From Platycnemis pennipes (lineage: Eukaryota; Arthropoda; Insecta; Odonata; Platycnemididae), in the NCBI GenBank assembly GCA_933228895.1, contig OW121856.1, positions 111,823,027 through 111,887,026 on the forward strand: 64,000 bases of DNA. The letters run 5' to 3'. The notes under the pieces were generated by a model. It saw only the letters and a program-made list of their open reading frames with translations, searched no databases and was not told where the DNA came from. Each line of letters begins with the position of its first letter. Position 1 is the first letter of the stretch. The position numbers were made by a program, and so were the translations under genes. Of the stretch, positions 32,101-45,289 are shown piece after piece.

Positions 32101-35059
32101 GCCGAAATGGCACATACAAAATGCAATTGACAACATTTATTTACTATGTGCTTATACAATGACCATGCAATCAATGCATGAGTACATGATTGAATGTACA
32201 GCTTACATATAAGACCCGCGGCAGACCTCTACAAAAATGAAAATATGCAAGGAAAACGCCGTAACATTTAGAGGTGTTGTCAAAATCGAAAATAAACACA
32301 CACGAGCGATGTAAGTCATTGAGGAAGTAAAGCTGGAGAAATGCGGGAGAAAGTGGGGAAGTTGCTCGTAACGGGCGTAATCATTCAGCTTTGTGTTGAG
32401 TGAGTAGAACACCAAAGCCGTTGCTTTCAAACCTTTTTCATTATCTCAGAACTAATTTGGATTGTTCCCATAAGAGCCAAATGTGTCGCAAAAACTTTTT
32501 TTTAGTGGGGAAGTGCTAATGATTTTAGGTATGAGACCCATTTGCTTTTCACCTGTGAAGTCTGGGGGAAATTCGGCCAGAGCCAGGGGCTTTCCTGTTG
32601 GCTCGAGTGCCTAGGCATTATTTTGAAATCAGCAAACTGCTTGTAAATCCACATTAATCGATATAGAGAATCCTTGCGATTGCAATCACTCTGCAAATAT
32701 AAGACCAAACAGTGGCATATTATTCCTCATATGCATTTTGTACGAGAATACAAACTTATGCTCAATACGCGTCGGCTTCACTTCTACTTGGCAGAGCCCT
32801 TTGTTCCATTTGGTTTTCATTAAGCTGTCAGGACATACAACTTGCTTTACATCAAAACTTGTCTTTTCAGAGTCCAGAAGGAAGCCACTGGCTGAACACT
32901 GGGACCAAACGCTGTTAATGAAGTACAGTATAGATTTAAATGATATCATTTCCATTGGTAAAATCCCGTTTCTTATCCATAAAGTATGAAGAATTTATGG
33001 CAGAAGAAAATTATATTTTGACGGACACAAAATTAAATGTCCTACGGCTGAAAAATCGGAGTGACGTTGGTGGTGTTACTTGAATGCACTCTGGTAACTT
33101 TGCTTCGACTTGTGCATGTTGGTTGGCTGAAATCATCCATGGATCGTTCATCTAAAACAGAAATATTGGTTGGCCCAGCCCAATACATAATGAATAAAAG
33201 GAAATTATTGTTGTTCACGCTCGAGCTAAGTTATTGGTCCAAATATTGATCATATGCTTTGCGTAATTTTTTCCCTGACTATGATCAAGTCACAAAAATT
33301 CTGAAAACAGTCTCTTCAACTTCTATTTTCATTTTTGAGTCAAATTGCCTGGACACCCTTTGGAAACAAATACCTCGAGCAAAAGTGTTCCCGAGTAACA
33401 TATTCAGTATTGAGCTGTATTTGAATCGATAATTTTACTTATTTGGCCAATACGCTCTTCCTTAGTTTTTTCTACGCAAGAAATAGTTCGCTAAATTTTT
33501 GCTTTATAGATACTTAAACCCCTTTTAGACCACAAAAATTGTGGAACTATTTCTGGCTTTGGTGTTGGAAGAATTTTCTTAGCCGTTTATTCTGGTGGTC
33601 ACATGTTCTACATTTGCCCATTACTTGCAAAATATATGATTAGTCCACAAGTTTTTAACAAGTTCCACAAGTTTAACTTTAGGATCTAGTGGAATTTTGT
33701 TACCTTTGGAGAGATTTGCACAGAAGATGACGTTGCTTCGACTGTGTGATCATCATCATCGCCTGATGAAAAAGTAACGAAAGAAATTCCGTTGATTCCG
33801 GTTATCTGTCTGTTTTGGTGACGTTTTAGTGACCAAAGAATATTTTTACCGTACAAGGTGATCCAGTGAGATATTTCATAATGAGTAATTAATTAAACAC
33901 ATGCGATGAAAGATCATTGAAAAATAATTATCTTGAAAATGTTTGAGCTGATTATTTGCATTAAGGAAACAAAAAAAAGTTGCATACAAAAATTCAGGTG
34001 GAGTTAAACTTCGATTTCTCCAGCAATGCATTTTAAAATTATGAAAAATTCACAAAATTGGATAAGGAAAGGTGTTGAAAACCCATTATCATTACGTTGT
34101 AGGCCTCAAAGCGTCATCATGCGGCCTGAATATTGCACATTGCACGGCCTATATGAATGAATGAACGAATGACTGTCTTCCTACTCAATACTTTATGATG
34201 CTGACATACCTTGCACGATAGCTGGCAGTATTCGAAAAGCAAATAGACAGCAATAATCCCAGGCAAATTAGGTGGAATGATATTCTTGCTCAAATCCAGC
34301 ACAGGGAGGGTGGTTTTCAGGAAGCCGTTAGACCAGGAGACGAAGAGATGGGCATAAAAAGATTTCTTTATCTACTATCCCCGATAATTTCTCTTAAAGC
34401 GGCGAAATAAGACTACCTTTCTGAAAGCAATTGCAACAGTAGAAGATAGAACCATCCGCCTATCATGAGATAAGATCCGAATTCCCTTGAACGACAAGAC
34501 ATCGGTATGCACGGCGAAAGAGAAGAATAGGTCGACGTAAACAAATGGCATTACATTCTTTTAACGTATCTTCGATATAAATATACAATATGTATGCAGG
34601 GCTTTCATAAAATAAAAAATGGTGGACGAAAAACATTCACCATCGTCAGGTCTCAAATTGAAAACTTCGTATTTATTTCCAGTCAATTACATTACAGCTC
34701 GACCAATCCTCACTGACATTAACAGAACGTTTTCATGGTTTATATGGTCATGGAAAATATTGAAGTTCGTTTTTTGTTAACTTTTTCAAACGAGTGAAAG
34801 AGAGCGAAGAGGCGGACACCGGGAGAATCCCAGGATCTTGCGAGAGTGCGGGAGAAGGAACGAAGCTAAATAAAAAAAAGATAGGAAAGACGGATAATGC
34901 GGAGTTGGCGAGAACGAGATAGCTAAATGCAGCGTTTAAAATGCATGAACGGAATAATATACGTTCATTCTGGATGCTAGCTGGTTTACATTTCTAAGCA
35001 GGCGAGCTGCCTGTATTCCGTTACATATCCGGGCCAGACAAGGTAAGGTGAGTCCATCA

Positions 35060-35490
35060 CCTTACCCTGTTTGAAATTCCCCCGTGGTGGCCAAAATCTA
35101 AGTCTAATGTTCCATCAGAAAGGAATCCGATTTTCTCTCCGAGCGATAGTTCAATTTCTTTGGAAAATGTTTTCTCCCATAGTACATCGACACCTTGCTG
35201 CTGCCGCAGTAATTTTATAATGCATTTTTCATTGTCATGTCAGGATTGCATGGCTGCAGTATTGATGTCACTGTATAACATTTTATTTTGCTTACTAAGG
35301 TGGCCGAACCGGTTGTTTTTCGTCGGAGGACATACGCTACCGAAATTAGACACCGTCAACCACTTTCTACGTTTCTCCATTCCAAGTTGGCAGCCTACTT
35401 GGTCGACTGTTGTCTTTTCTAAAGCGTCTCTCTCCAAATTTGTTAATTTCAGAGACGCAAAAAATTCCTGCGCTTCGACTGAATCCATAC
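35060..35490 (-). pseudogene. YqaJ-like recombinase/exonuclease domain fragment
   Basis: The minus frame 35488-35240 starts 'MDSVEAQEFFASLKLT' and continues 'KTTVDQVGCQLGMEKRRKWL' then 'TVSNFGSVCPPTKNN'. The 'W..eR..R.T.SnFG.v' pattern is typical of YqaJ-type alkaline-exonuclease domains that are widespread in arthropod genomes, often in mobile elements. Downstream, 'EKIGFLSDGTLDLDFG' echoes the 'ig.L.aTPDGLi' motif in a different frame. The catalytic 'EIKCP' box is not seen, so this is a partial, probably dead copy. Its parent element is unknown. Confidence 0.45.
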
Positions 35491-36689
35491 CACTGACTTA
35501 AATTGGCACATTTTGCAATTCAACGTAAACACTGACCTTAGCCCCTCCCGTTTTTCAAACATGGCCTACACAAGTTCGAAAGATTCAGGCTTAACTATGT
35601 GCAAATCCATAGTGACAGAGAAAAATAACAATAGATATTTCCATTCGTAAATTTATTGACGGAACAACTAGTTTCAGCGCTTCTGTGCCATCGTTGGTTC
35701 CTTCCTGCACCATCGTCAGGTGCAATTTAGAAATGCAAATTGTTATTTTTCTATGGCCTCAATGCCCGAAAATCGACAGTTCATCGGACTATGGCACTCG
35801 AGCACAGCGATCTGCTTGAAAAAAGGCAATATCCATGATTCTTCTTCCAGTTACTTAGGCTTCCTCTGAGCCGTGTCTTCTGCATCATGAAACTCCTTGA
35901 AGACCACGCAGACGCGGGAATCACCAAATGCCTTCTCAACGTGATGGAAATCCTCATTGAAATCAATGTTGTTGAAAGGGTCATGCTGACTTGATATGCT
36001 TTTCTTAACCTTGTCTTTTTTCTTGAAAATTTTCAACTTATTGCAAGATAACTTTGAGTAAGAAACCCCATTTCTTCCCATTGTCACCAAAGCAGATAAA
36101 TACCTACGTTGATTCCTAGACGACACTAACACACTGACCTTGTCCTAGCGCTACCCATTCACGTGATCAACTCGAATGAGGTGAAGGAATATGAAGGGAG
36201 AGAGGGGAGGGAGGTGAAAAGGTAGCGTAGTGGTAGCAGTCACTCCACTGTCGATACGGGATGTCCCCATGTTGCGAAACCGCTGAAGCGACAGAATGGG
36301 CTAGTTGTTCCTCCTGCATCTATGCATCTAGACGTGGCGGCAGGAGCCGCCATGTCTAGATGCATAAATTTTGCAAAACATATTCGAGCATTTTGCGTTA
36401 ACCGAAGGGTTTCAATAATACTTTTTTATTTCTCCTTTATTCAAATGATATTTCAGAGGTCTTGTGAGAGTCCAATTTTCGCGTCGATGCATAGTTATCC
36501 TAATATAATTAACAAAAAAAAATTAAAAACTCATTTTCTCAAAGTAGCTCTCACAGAACCTCGGGAATCTCGCCTTGGTTACATACAAAAAATTTGAAAG
36601 TGATCTATTAAATATTAAGTCCAAAAACATTGGAAGAAAATTTAGACACCACTTCTGTGCCCTCTTAAATCGTGGAATCATTACGTTAA
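35491..36689. other. Unassigned DNA with possible minus-strand exon
   Basis: The minus frame 36132-35851 (93 codons, Lys-rich) has no recognised domain and opens with a non-ATG codon in its longest form. AAG|GTCAGTGT occurs on the minus strand at about 36140 and 35540, like two donors with the same context. An exact inverted repeat CATCTAGACGTGGCGG / CCGCCATGTCTAGATG with one mismatch lies at 36326-36363. Nothing more is supported. Confidence 0.3.
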
Positions 36690-36697
36690 CTTTACAG

Positions 36698-38731
36698 TAG
36701 TGATGGCCGGATTGGATCCGTCGGATCCAAAGATCCGCGGATCTTTCATTTTTTCGGTTCCGGATCCAAAGACACGGAGCAAAATCGGATCCGGATCCTA
36801 GATTTTAAGTTTTCGCAGCTTAGCGATCGAAGCGCCCCGTGAATGGAAGGTAGGTGCGGTAGATATTGACAAGAAGAGGATGAGTAACTCAGGTCACGAA
36901 ATTAGATGAAAATTTTCCCGTGCAACTAGAAGCAAAATAAAGAAATATGACTTTTGTCCCCATTAGCGCGGTATCGCGAGAAAAAAATACGTAGGATGTC
37001 ACGCGGGTAGCCTACATTCGCCGGGATCAGGCGGACAACGAGAGCCAGTGTACTGTGCGAAGTTCGATCCCTTTCGCAGTTAAATGTTTTCTTTCAGTCA
37101 TTGCATCGAAAATGTTATCATATTCACTTTCAAACCATTAAATCTGAATACCTACCCACTTTATTATACTTTTGTTGTTTAAATTAATTTACAAATGTAC
37201 CATTGATAAATTAAGGATGGTCGGGTCGGATCCACGGGTCTTTCATTTCATTTGCAACTGAAATCATATCCGAAGACAGTAAAAATTCAGATTTGGATCG
37301 GAGATTTTAAAATTTCACGGCTTGGTGATCGATGAGCCCCGCGAATGGAATGTAAGTATGGTAGAAACTGACAAGGAGAGGGTGTGTAACTCGGTCGCGA
37401 AATGAGAAGAAGATTTATTCGTACCAAAAAAACAAAATAAATAATACTCGTCGTGACTTTTTTCCCCATACGCCCGGATGCGCGAGAAAAAAATAAAGCC
37501 GAATGTCACGCGGGTTGCCTACATTCGCCAGATTCCCGTGAACCTATGATAGCGTAGTTGTTAAAAATGAAGGCTAGTGTACTGCCGGTCACGAGTTCGA
37601 TCCTTAACACTGCCTAGGAATATAGGCTATGCTATATTCCTAGGGTGATGCAAGTAGGCAGTTAAAAAGAGTGGATTAACAGAAATTTCATGTCAATTTA
37701 TAAGTAAAAAAAAATTGGAGTTAGTGAAATGATTGGAAAAATTTTTTATTGCAGAATTAAATCGTGGAATCATTACGTTAACTTTCCCATGTATTTTTAG
37801 CAACGCATTAATAAATCTAGTTTAAACGATAGTAGTACAAAAAAGTCGGTATCCACACAGAAATGTTGGAAATGAAGGAGGATAATTTTTTTGATTCAAT
37901 GGCTGAAAGAAAAATTTTAAACAGCGATAAGAATCGAACTGCTATTGTCGGCTTACCTGATTTTGGAGAATACATGCTCCCCACATGCCATTCTACTTTT
38001 TTCTTGCAAACCCGAGCCAATGGAGAAAAAATCCGAGACTTTTTAAATTTTTGCTTCTAGTGGCATGAAAAACGGCTAATCTCATTTCAAGATCAGAGTT
38101 ACACAACCTCTCCTTAGGAGTATAAAATTCTCAAATTTCATTTTAAAGGTTATTATTAATGAGAATTGCAAAATTACTAGTTTAGCAGCTTGAAATATTC
38201 TATAATAATATGTTCGTCTTGAAAATGGAATCCCCGGATATTCCATAAATGGAATCTCTTGGCCGCATTAAAATACTTTGTGTTTCTAAAAAAGAATTTG
38301 AAAGCATTCAAGGATTTGATTAATAATTGGAAAATAATTCCTTTATTAATGAAAATAAACTTACAATGTTTCTTTCAACTGCACTCTAAAGAATAGTTGT
38401 GCAGGTTTCAAAAATGTATTGCATGATGAGTATGTGATAAGGAAGTTGATCTTTATATTAGAAGTAATAAGATATAGTTATTGCATCCGCAAATCTTGAT
38501 CTAAGAAAATATTATCCACAAGGATGATTGGAAGTTGATTTTTTTGACAATAAATTCACTTTTTTTTGGCAATTCTATTGTTGCTGTATTTATATATTTT
38601 AAAAAAATCTAGGTTTTGAAAATCTGAATCGAGTATGTGAAACTAAGGATCCGAAACCGAGATAAAGATCCGAAACCCAGGCAAGGATCCGGTTCCGGAT
38701 CCGACAAAAAACCTGGATCCGTCCATCACTA
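36698..38731. mobile_element. hAT-like DNA transposon, non-autonomous
   Basis: The left end TAGTGATGGCCGGATTGGAT and the right end read inward TAGTGATGGACGGATCC are terminal inverted repeats. The element is flanked by the 8-bp duplication CTTTACAG at 36690-36697 and 38732-38739. An 8-bp duplication and a tAGTGATGG-type end are hAT hallmarks. There is no transposase. The first kilobase is the dimeric repeat also found at 30672. The right end (38640-38731) is dense in GGATCC/GGATCCGG. The interior around 37757-37960 duplicates the sequence that flanks the element itself. Confidence 0.75.
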
Positions 38732-38739
38732 CTTTACAG

Positions 38740-39224
38740 TGTATTTTTGAGTGACTCATTTGTAAATCTAGTTGAAGCAATAGAAGTACAAAAAAGTCAG
38801 TATCCACACACAAAGGTTGGAAATGAAGGATGATAAAGTTTTTTATTCAATGGTTGAAAGAAAAATTTTAAACAGCGTAAGAATCGAACTTCATTACCTG
38901 CAGTCCACTACTTAACTCTGTTATTGTTATTACCATTATCTCATTAATTTGCCTTTAACTTAATTTTGCCTACTGTGTTTTTTATGTTGCGTAGGGTAGC
39001 CATAACTTCTGTATTGGATCTCAAATGTATGTACTATTAACTGTTTGTTCACATTGGTATGAAGTCTTTATTAATAATATTTAAAGAAAACCCTTTCTTT
39101 AAGACTCCTTTTTCCCAATATTAAACACAGCTTTCAACTTTTTAAAACGATTTTATTTACCGTATTTGTCATTTTTAAACACCGCTTTTGATGATTTTTA
39201 TTTACCATTTTTCAGTGTCCCTAC
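38740..39224. repeat. Flanking repeat of the hAT insertion and unassigned DNA
   Basis: 38740-38890 ('tgtatttttgagtgactcatttg' onward) matches 37792-37950 inside the hAT element at high identity. The remainder to 39224 is A/T-rich with no recognised feature. Confidence 0.5.
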
Positions 39225-39484
39225 GTATCATCCATTTACAAATCTTGCTGAATTTCGCTGCATACGTTCAAGCTCATTATTTAGACCAATTTCGTAGGGA
39301 TCCCATACACTGGCAGCAGATTCCAAATGAGGTCTAACAAGGTAAAAGTAGCCGATTTCTCGTACATGATCGTCACATTTACCCAATACTCTTTTGATGA
39401 ATCCCAGTCTACGATTTGCTTGACCCATTATTTCATGAATGTGTTTACCCCAGGAAAGATCATGTGTCAGTCTTATTCCAAGAT
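39225..39484 (-). pseudogene. LINE reverse-transcriptase C-terminal relic, near part
   Basis: The minus strand reads 'LGIRLTHDLSWGKHIHEIMG' followed by 'QANRRLGFIKRVLGKCDD' and 'YLVRPHLESAASVWDPYEIG', the conserved post-RT block of Jockey/CR1-type LINEs. The matching upstream part (VESIKYLGI) is at about 40170-40150, separated by the Penelope-like insertion. Confidence 0.75.
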
Positions 39485-40143
39485 GTATGCTTGTTTTTTG
39501 GGTGTACCATATACCAGGTTCTATACCAGGTGTGTTACCTGATGTTGTGTGCTGGTCACTTTATCAAAGGGAATGAGGTATCTGTGGATTTGGTGGAGTT
39601 TATATACGGGTTCCTTATGAGATACAATGCCAAACTTGCGAGAAGGAATATATCGGCAAAACCGGACGCTCCGTTAAAACCCACTTAGAATAACACAAGC
39701 GGGCTATTCGACTGGGCAAACCCTTAAAATCAGCAGTAGCGGAACATGCAGCCTCGGCACACGCGATTGACCTCAAAGAAACAAAGATAGTGGCCAAAGT
39801 GAAAAACTTCAAGCCCCGGCTGATCCGCGAAGCTTTGGAAATAAGGAAATGCCAGCAAAATTACGATAGGGACTGTGGCCTCCAAGTCAGCCACACGTGG
39901 GATCCTGTTTTGAACCAAGATAAGAATGCAATGACTACTCCTTCCACTCCTCCCCTTCCCATCCTTTTCCCACCACGAAACCCCTACACATAAACTCCAC
40001 CAACTCGACAGACATCTCACTCCCTTTGATAAAGTGGCCAGCAAAAGGCCACGAAACGTCAGGTATCACACCTGGTATAGAACGCGGGGTACACCCGAAA
40101 AACAAGCATACATCTATAATGACCCGTGAGTTTTAACCAAGAA
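39485..40143 (+). mobile_element. Penelope-like element fragment with inverted terminal arms
   Basis: Insertion into the LINE relic with the shared target TTATTCCAAGAT at 39473-39484 and 40144-40155. A GIY-YIG-type reading frame (about 39605-39930) has 'CQTCEKEYIGKTGRSVKTHL', one stop, then 'HKRAIRLGKPLKSAVAEHAA' and 'NYDRDCGLQVSHTWDPVL', the usual end of Penelope-like proteins. It is flanked by arms 39485-39604 and 39990-40115 that are inverted complements of each other. The RT part is absent. Penelope-like elements are known for unusual direct or inverted terminal repeats. Confidence 0.75.
40025..40065 (+). other. Hammerhead-ribozyme-like motif in the right arm
   Basis: TTTGATAAA, then a perfect 6-bp hairpin GTGGCC-agcaaaa-GGCCAC, then GAAACGTC. 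This is the hammerhead layout (CUGANGA, stem II, GAAAC) with two changes in the first core word. The left arm shares the TTGATAA variant, so it was present before the arms diverged. Activity is doubtful because the core word is altered. Confidence 0.4.
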
Positions 40144-40260
40144 TTATTCCAAGATATTTAATGGATTCAACGTTTGTTATTCATTATTACTTAATGAAGT
40201 GCTAGGAGGAGAACAATTCTTTTTCCAAAAACGCATTACTACACATTTTTTAAAATTTAA
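40144..40260 (-). pseudogene. LINE relic, far part
   Basis: On the minus strand 'CSNAFLEKELFSS', later 'NVESIKYLGI' ending at the insertion point, continues the relic at 39225-39484. Several stops are present. Confidence 0.5.
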
Positions 40261-41431
40261 TTCTAATGGCCATGTATCACATCAGAGCTTCGAGAGCAGG
40301 CTGAGTATACATCAAGGGTTAGGGAACTCAGAACTCCCGAGAAGTGACTGACAGCAATGATGGACGAAGAGACATATGCTAGGATCAGCTTGGGGTGGAG
40401 GCACTGGACTCGGACCACTTCGAACTGTAGTTGTGCATCAGCTACCATGGTATGAGATGTGCAACTTAAAAAAATATGACACAAATGTTTCCAATTACCA
40501 TAACCTTAGAATAATCACAATGATCATAAAGCATTGCTATTACCACTTAAAACACCTTCCGCTAGGCAAATATCATGACTATAAGAAAGGGACTCAGTGC
40601 ACATCTGAGATTTAGGTTCACCACTTAGGGCCAGTTTCATCTACGACGGTAAAATTTCCCATCATCACAGTTTACATTATCTCTGTTAAAATTATTATCT
40701 TGAGTATCTCTCATTTGCGTTCCACCACTGTTATTATTATCTCGGTTTATAAACAAATGTTAACATAATGATGCCATAGAAAAATTCCCACTACACCTAA
40801 AAAATTCCTTAATAGTTAATGAAACTGAGCCACACCCATTCAATAAATGAATTTCAACCAAATGCCTACGCCAAAGTCAGAAGAGAATTATATACAGTAG
40901 AATCCTGATTTAAGGTTTTTCAGGGGGGACAAAATTTAAAACACTAAATGCGGACTTGCCATTTTTTTGAGGTTTTAGGGTCTGTAATGATTAGAACAGC
41001 TTTCTACGAAAAGAAAATATAATTATAATATAATAAATAATAATATAATGAATATAAAAATATAAAAGTCACTAAAAGGGGTCACATAAAACAATAAAAA
41101 GTTTTCATTAGTTTTATATGCTCTTCCCAAAGAAGGTTGGATTCAGTGACAAAATGAAAATAAATGAAAAATGAACCAAAAATGAAAATGCCTTAACCAA
41201 AAATACAATGCATTAGCCTTCTGACTACTCAGGAATTCAATATCAATTTAAAAACTTTTAGGAGAGACTAATTAATTATGTTTTTGAACAGCTATACTTT
41301 TTAAAAAAATCTGAAATTTTACTCTGCTTATTTTTTTTACTATTCCTAAGAAGTAGCTCTTTTCCAGTTTTGAAACCATCAGTAAAGTAGATTGATTGTT
41401 CTCAATGGATTAAAAGTATGATTTCAATTTC

Positions 41432-42071
41432 TCAAGTCCAACCACAGCCTCCGAAAAGATAAGCCACTGTCGGCACTTCCTCATCCTCATTCTCACTGCA
41501 GTTAGAAACTGTTTCATTTGATGTACCACACAATTCCCCTATTGAAACAATGCCACTGGTCTGCAGGTTATCATCACATTCAACAAAATCACTGAACGAT
41601 ATTTCTGAATTCAAAGTTTGCCATTCATTATCGCCCACAAAAGTTTGCAAATCACATTCTGTTTCAGTGGTATTCAGGAACCCCCCTTTGGCAAAACAAT
41701 TTTAGATGGTTGCACTATTCACACTTTCCCATGCGCTTGCAACAAAATGGATTGCCTGTAACAAATTTATTTTGGCTTGTTGCTGCCCACAATTTATTGA
41801 TACAATTGCCTTTCTCACCAATGTAATGTAAATGGCTCTCCAGTTCCTCAAACGAGGACTTTTTTGAGCGCTTACGACGCTTAGATAAAACACCCAATGC
41901 TGTGAATTCTCTTAAAATTGCTTCCCTTTTCATTATGATGTTGTTCAATGTTGTTACTGGCATGAGCAGCTTTTTCGCCAAGTCAATTCTCTTTAAGTGA
42001 GGATTTTTATCCACCTCCTCAATAATTTTTCTCCTCTCTTCGAAGCTAAGAGATTTCCTTTTCGAAGCCAT
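41432..42071 (-). pseudogene. Tigger transposase remnants: DNA-binding domain and C-terminus
   Basis: The frame 42071-41715 begins with ATG and reads 'MASKRKSLSFEERRKIIEEV' then 'HLKRIDLAKKLLMPVTTLNN', a CENP-B/pogo-type helix-turn-helix. A second frame, 41650-41432, carries the acidic tail typical of Tigger proteins ('FVECDDNLQTSGIVSIGELC'). The DDE catalytic core that should lie between is missing; only ~65 bases separate the two frames. So it is a deletion derivative that depended on another transposase. Confidence 0.75.
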
Positions 42072-43042
42072 CCCAAAATCAAAGCCAGCAGCCTCTGCTC
42101 TCTATAAACCAATAGCACCCAGGAGACTGGTACTGGTCAATCAATGGTCATGTTGAAAAGTGTTTCCTTGTAACACTGCCAACTCGACTGCCGAGGAGCA
42201 TATGATTTAATAAGAAGTCGCCAACTCTCTTTTCTGAGCCACTTCTCACTAGCTTCAAATGTGGCTATATAATAAATTGTATTTTTTTTATCAGTTACGC
42301 AACTAAATAAACCCTTACTACCGACCATCCAACCCTAACTCGTAAATGCTCTAATTTGAACCTTCAGGCAAAACACATTGTAATTCAACCCTCCCGCCTT
42401 TTTTTGTGCGGCCATAACTTAGCATGAAGCTAACCTCTGCATTTTCTGGGGTTAAATTTTACTGTCGTTGTCACTGCGGCACCTAATAGATGTTGGAAAT
42501 TTTCCTAAGAAAAATGGAGTTAAGGAAAATTCCCACTGGGAATGTTAGTGTGGATGGTTATCAACGTTAAAAATTCCATTTTTACACATTTCTCAGTGGT
42601 CTCGATGCATTTTTACACCCATTTTATTCTGTAAAAGCGAGGTGTAGGCGGCTATGTACTCGAAAAATCATCATCATAGCATCATTAAACACGAGCGAAA
42701 GAAAGACATTTCAATTCGCAAAATATTGATACTTTCCGATTATGAGAATATTACTGATGGTACGACATAATGAGAATGCCTTATTTAGCAATCAATTTTG
42801 ATTTGTAGCTCCTAGAAATTAAGCTGCTGTTGCACATGCAAGTTTCTCACATGGCGCGCAGTTCCACATTCATTTTTTCTACACAGCGCCCGGGAAAATT
42901 TCGACGATTTCAACTGCGTAATATGGCATATCATCATTGAGTTAAACCTACTATAGGGGAAAATGCGGTTTTACATTTAAGAATGTATTACCAAGAGCAT
43001 ACAATATGTTAATGTTCGTATGTTCATTATACATTCATTCAT

Positions 43043-44180
43043 TGTACACCCGTCCACAAAAAAATGTTACCACCTCGGAGGCCGAAATTTTCTAAGTCCC
43101 GAGTTGACGGCGATTTGACAACGCTGCGTCACGGCTTCCCTCTGGCGGAGCCTGGGGAAGCTCTAACCAAAAACAAACCCCCTTCCCTCCTTCCCCGTCC
43201 TTTCCTTCTTTAGCAGAAGGGATTACTGAACGGATGGCCTTCTTCTCATGCCATAAAGATGGTCGTTTCTCCGACTCCTACTGAGGTCCCGAACATACCT
43301 CTACGCTCGCCACCGTCGTCACGCATTGACATAACATCAAAAATCGACGTTCACTTAGAAGAGGAAATCACAAATCATCAGTGTTCATTATCACCCTCCA
43401 ATTTATGTGTCCCTTAAATAACTAATTCGTTGATTTATTGGTGTTGTTTCACGTTCATGCCATTTCAGAGCGAGTTCATTGACATTTTTTATTCTCACAT
43501 CAATGTGGTCAGAAGCTTTGTAAATATGTGATCCCAATGTTTTAAGACTAGGAATAGGCTCAAAAGAAGAAAATAACGTTCCGAATGTCGTAGCATTTCC
43601 ACGAGTGAACCTAAGGATTTATGGAATGGGACTCGTAATTTCAATAATAATAATACCCACAAGATTTTTGCTTGTATAACACCAATACACATCTGCTCTT
43701 GACCACGCAGCCGTTTACCTAAAATCCGGTCGAATGTCTGCTACGTTAAGAGACGAGGGCCTCCCTGCGACAATGATGCAATATGGGGAGCTGCGCGAGA
43801 TAAAGGACCTAGGTTGAGAGGAGAAGAGAGAAAAGACCTCAGGCAGGAGACCTTCCTTACGCGACCAGTTTCACCCAAGTTGTCAGCGTATAGATCTTTA
43901 GTTGCAATACCTCATATTACGATTCTATTCTTCACCCGCGAAATTCTGCCGTCATAAACTACGGACACAATGTGCCTATTCCTATAATGCATTGAAAACA
44001 ATCTTAGAAATCTCCTTAGCGGTCCATTAAAATTATCTACATCTACACGATACCCTGCAAGCCACCGGGAGGGTGTGTGGCAGGGGGACTACCTTTAGGG
44101 CTTTCTCCGCTATCGGAACTGCATTTTTACACTCATTATCTCCAACGTCCTTTTTTCAAAAACATTGACCGCAATGGGCG
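43043..44180 (+). repeat. Left arm of the fold-back element
   Basis: It starts TGTACACCCGTCC and ends in '...acattgaccgcaatgggcg'. A 65-codon open frame (43692-43495, minus) recurs identically in the right arm, but it is just part of the repeat. The core 'acgataccctgcaagccacc' near 44046 also occurs elsewhere in the window. Confidence 0.85.
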
Positions 44181-45289
44181 ACCGCAACCTCTCGCCATTT
44201 ATTGGGGGTACCCTTCCCTCGAGAACAATTCCCTTTTCGCCCTTTCTCAAGTGAACAGCAGACCGCCTTGACCCACGACCACGATATTTGCTAGAAGACG
44301 AGTCGTCCGAGACACGTAGGTACCCGTGGCCACAGAACGGGAGAAGGGGCACGAGATGAGTTCCAATCACTTTTCACCACATTTCTAGTAGAAACATGAT
44401 GGAAAATGACACTCGCTTTATAACCTCTTTCGAAAATACCTATCATTTATTCCGAGACCACTTTGGAGTCCTATGACAACTGGACGATTTTCCGAAGGTA
44501 ATGATTAACGTGCTAAATGGTCGTTGCGCTTCCACGGGTATTATAAGACCGTAAAATATGCAATGTTCTGGTTGAAATTTTATGTCCTCTAAACTTAACA
44601 CTTCAAAACGCCTACATTTATTCATCACTAAGTCACTAATTAACTTAGATGCATCCAACGTTCATGTCGCAGAGCGTAGGTGTGAAGAAAGTCTTAGGAA
44701 GGTGTAAACAGAAAGCCTTAGGTTTATTATTCCGTAGTTTTTTTCAATTGATCACTGCTTCAACTACTCATGTATTACGTCTATATGAAATTAGATCAGC
44801 TGCTAATATGATCATCAGTATTTTTGTAAGGCTTGAACTCCTGGAATTTTATTCAAAAACCATCAATTTATGATAATCAATAGCTATCGGCTTATGCGGG
44901 CCGAGCTTCTTACAAAGGAGAAGTCTCTAAGTTTTTCCAGCCTCATTACATAATTCTCTCTAAAAGAGAGTTGCATAGAACGGCATAATCAGAGAAGCCT
45001 TTGAGCCCTTAGCCGATACCCTACTTTCGGAAATAATTCCGATACGTTCAGAAGTCGGTCTGTATATTTGTTCACCCTCAGAAACATTCCCGACACGATT
45101 TATGATACCCACAACCCCGAACAGTAAGCAGGCGGTGAAAATAGAATCAAGCGATCACAACAAAAAAAAACTCATCCGGGAAATGAACCACAGATCTACA
45201 AATGTGCTGTTATGCGCGCTATTCCAAGCAAGGTTTGAATTTGGGCAGGCTCTCCATTTCTTGACATTTCCACCTTCCGCTATCTAAAT

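Noticed and set aside
33755..33800. CTGATGA followed by a GAAA, possible hammerhead core
   Set aside because: No stem II pairing between the two words and the following bases do not fit.
43495..43692. 65-codon frame found identically at 49672-49869
   Set aside because: The identity comes from the inverted arms and not from selection on a protein; no recognisable motif.
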